This document shows positions 41,436 through 43,107 of a stretch of DNA of 43,107 bases, piece after piece (within the stretch, counting starts at the first letter, position 1; every line of letters begins with the position of its first letter). The position numbers were made by a program, and so were the translations under genes. The notes beneath the pieces are model-generated. The model was not told the DNA's origin and did no database searches. It saw only the letters and a list, made by a program, of their open reading frames with translations. Source of the stretch: CAJQGY01 sp964523375 (GTDB lineage: Bacteria > Pseudomonadota > Gammaproteobacteria > Magnimaribacterales > D2472); assembly GCA_964523375.1 (NCBI GenBank), contig CAZFYG010000011.1, positions 1 to 43,107 of the forward strand, read 5' to 3'.

Positions 41436-42536
41436 TTATTCTATAGGGCTTGGGACGATAAGTACTTTACCATTTCTGCCGCCCGCCCAAGCGCGAGTAA
41501 CAGCTTCTTCAATTTGATCAACTGTATAGCGCGAATCAATATTGGCTTTCAATGTACCGTTTGCAATCAAAGGGATTACCTGCCCAAAAGCCTCTTGTTT
41601 GTCCTGCATAGTTGCTGTTTGGTACCACTTATAGAGCCAAAAACCTCGCAAACGAGTATCATTAAAAATAACCTTACCTGTATTAAGAGTAGCTGGCTTA
41701 CCTGATAGAACCCCATAAGTGACCAAGGTACCACCATAACCTAAACTATCTGCTAGACGGCCAAAAGTATCTCCACCAACTGGATCTAGTGCTAACATGA
41801 TTGGTGCATTACCTGTTGCCTCTGCAATTTGCTGGGCAAGATCTGGCCCATCAATCAAAACAACATCTGCCCCCTTAGCCATTAGGTCATCAGCCAAACC
41901 CTCACGACGAACAATATTGACAGTTTTTATACCGCGCTGTTTAGCCAGCTGAATCACATAACCGCCAACTGCAGAATTAGCAGCACTTTGTGCAACCCAT
42001 TGGCCCTCTTTAATATCTGTAAAGGAAGTAAGCATTAGTAATGCAGTTAATGGATTAACAGCTGACATTGCAAGCTGCTCAATAACATCAGCACCAATAG
42101 GACCTAAATTTGGTAGTGGTAAAAATCCTGCAGCTGGGCCTACTAATTCTTCTGCCCAAGTGCTCCCACTAGCAAGAAGGACTAACTGACCAACTTTTAA
42201 ACTGTTAACTTCTGAGGCTATCTCTGTTACGCGGCCAACGCCCTCACTGCCTGGTCTTGCAGGCAATACAGCATCAACACCATACATGCCGGCTATTTGT
42301 AATACATCAGAAGGATTAATTGGTGCAGCCAATACTTTGACTCTAACTTCACCACTTTTTAGTTCACGCGAGGCTTCTGTTTTTACCTTAAGCACTTCTG
42401 CAGGGTTGCCAATTTGGTTATAACTAACATATTTTATTTTAGAGCCGTGCTCAGAACTAGAATGATGATCTGCTATTGCAAAAGAGCTATAAGCTAGAAT
42501 AAATACAAAAGTTTTAATAATTGATAAATGTTTCAT
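41436..42536 (-). CDS. MDR oxidoreductase (enoyl reductase/quinone oxidoreductase type) with signal peptide
   Basis: This 366-residue protein starts MKHLSIIKTFVFILAYSSFA with a probable cleavage after AIA, then a His-rich segment (DHHSSSEH). The MDR fold follows: INPSDVLQIAGMYGV, RPGSEGVGRV, and a Rossmann region with NSAVGGYVIQLAKQRGIKTVNIVRRE as in MECR-type 2-enoyl reductases. DPVGGDTF is also present. Export of an NADPH enzyme is unexpected because the periplasm lacks NADPH. No alternative start lies between residue 1 and the MDR domain. Base composition here is higher in GC than in the rest of the window. Confidence 0.85.
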   Translation of the reverse strand: MKHLSIIKTFVFILAYSSFAIADHHSSSEHGSKIKYVSYNQIGNPAEVLKVKTEASRELKSGEVRVKVLAAPINPSDVLQIAGMYGVDAVLPARPGSEGVGRVTEIASEVNSLKVGQLVLLASGSTWAEELVGPAAGFLPLPNLGPIGADVIEQLAMSAVNPLTALLMLTSFTDIKEGQWVAQSAANSAVGGYVIQLAKQRGIKTVNIVRREGLADDLMAKGADVVLIDGPDLAQQIAEATGNAPIMLALDPVGGDTFGRLADSLGYGGTLVTYGVLSGKPATLNTGKVIFNDTRLRGFWLYKWYQTATMQDKQEAFGQVIPLIANGTLKANIDSRYTVDQIEEAVTRAWAGGRNGKVLIVPSPIE

Positions 42537-42627
42537 GATGTTAATCCGTTAGTTATTTTTAATATTTAGAAGATGATTTAATCTTTATTACGATGCCTCA
42601 ATTAGATCTTGTATGCAAACAAATTAT

Positions 42628-43107
42628 CTATGTTTTGGAATTCTTAAAATTGTCATTATCGCGCTCAAACCATCTCCCAAGATAAATTCCTACCAGTGTC
42701 CACAATCCAGCTATTCCTGCCCCAATAGCAGCTACTGCTGCCAAACCTAACCCCAAGCCTTGTGTAAGCCCAGTAAATAACCATGCAGTAATCATATCGC
42801 CGCCACGATAAGCAACAATATCTATAACAGGTTTTGCCTTGAACCGAGTTTCTTGATTAACAAGTGTAAATAACATCTCACGGGCAGGTCGAGTCACTGC
42901 ATAGTTGCCTGCACGGCGAACAATCTGCAATATCATAACTACCCCTAACAAAGGTGAAATAGCCAAAACTAGCAAACCAATACAAATCATGATTGGCACC
43001 ATGGCAATAGTCGCAGGCATGCCAAATTTAGTAACAATTCGACCAGTTGCGAACAAGCCAGTGGAGATTGCTAAGATATTTACTGCAAGGTCCATTTGAG
43101 CCCAGAT
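42628..43107 (-). CDS. C-terminal part of an NTP/NDP-exchange (AAA) or MFS-type transporter, cut by window edge
   Basis: The last 159 residues read in frame from the right edge (…IWAQMDLAVNIL) to TAG at 42628. They include several hydrophobic helices with RRAGNYAVTRPAREMLFTLV and AKPVIDIVAYRGGD between them. This segment is characteristic of proteins annotated as Npt1/Npt2-like nucleotide-exchange translocases in free-living bacteria, often with no nucleotide transport shown. The first part lies outside the window. As in its neighbour, GC is higher than in most of the window. It is followed by a 91-base gap with no visible signal. Confidence 0.75.
   Translation of the reverse strand: MWAQMDLAVNILAISTGLFATGRIVTKFGMPATIAMVPIMICIGLLVLAISPLLGVVMILQIVRRAGNYAVTRPAREMLFTLVNQETRFKAKPVIDIVAYRGGDMITAWLFTGLTQGLGLGLAAVAAIGAGIAGLWTLVGIYLGRWFERDNDNFKNSKT

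Overview
The window is AT-rich (hand-counted 60-base lines run about 27-30% GC over most of it) and very densely packed. Neighbouring genes often overlap by 1-8 bases. Prc, exonuclease III and TadA are of clear gammaproteobacterial type. With a TonB-dependent receptor and many acyl-CoA, short-chain and medium-chain dehydrogenases, this suggests a streamlined marine gammaproteobacterium, perhaps of the SAR86 kind. That placement is inference. No rRNA, tRNA, CRISPR array, insertion sequence or phage gene was seen.

Left part (1-12731). After a glutathione S-transferase cut by the left edge, a plus-strand operon begins behind a 28-base palindrome. It encodes both subunits of a biotin-dependent acyl-CoA carboxylase, a TetR regulator, an AtuA-family (DUF1446) protein, an enoyl-CoA hydratase and two different acyl-CoA dehydrogenases. 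The gene set resembles the acyclic-terpene (atu) and leucine/isovalerate (liu) pathways, so degradation of a methyl-branched or isoprenoid acyl-CoA is likely. Housekeeping genes follow in the same direction: prc, xthA and a GNAT acetyltransferase.

Middle part (12728-31688). A minus-strand group holds tadA, a CIA30 protein and an Old Yellow Enzyme homologue. Opposite it is a tightly coupled three-gene cassette: a methyltransferase-like protein, a small APS-kinase-like kinase and a small nucleotidyltransferase. I could not assign this cassette to a known pathway, and it is the best candidate for an undescribed system. Next come arsC, a saccharopine-dehydrogenase-like reductase, and a LysR regulator divergent from a DJ-1/PfpI protein, a metallo-beta-lactamase-fold hydrolase and an acyl-CoA synthetase. 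Then come cupin, nagZ, an aldo/keto reductase and membrane genes on the minus strand. A purine-type phosphoribosyltransferase, a TonB-dependent receptor and an AzgA-type purine permease lie side by side and may form a nucleobase-scavenging group.

Right part (31713-43107). This holds an SGNH hydrolase with an MFS transporter, a quinone-oxidoreductase-like gene divergent from an HxlR regulator with a sensor-type cysteine, a DUF1295 membrane protein, and a long minus-strand series of SDR, MDR, methyltransferase and PAP2 genes. One SDR appears to start at ATC. From about 41436 to the right edge the base composition rises to roughly 42-52% GC in sampled lines. That end carries an MDR protein with a signal peptide and part of an NTP/NDP-exchange-type transporter.

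Two runs of 100 N (16244-16343 and 24134-24233) are each flanked by identical 55-base copies. They look like unmerged contig overlaps, not missing sequence. Collapsing them restores two intact genes: the 361-residue methyltransferase-like protein and a 337-residue NagZ.
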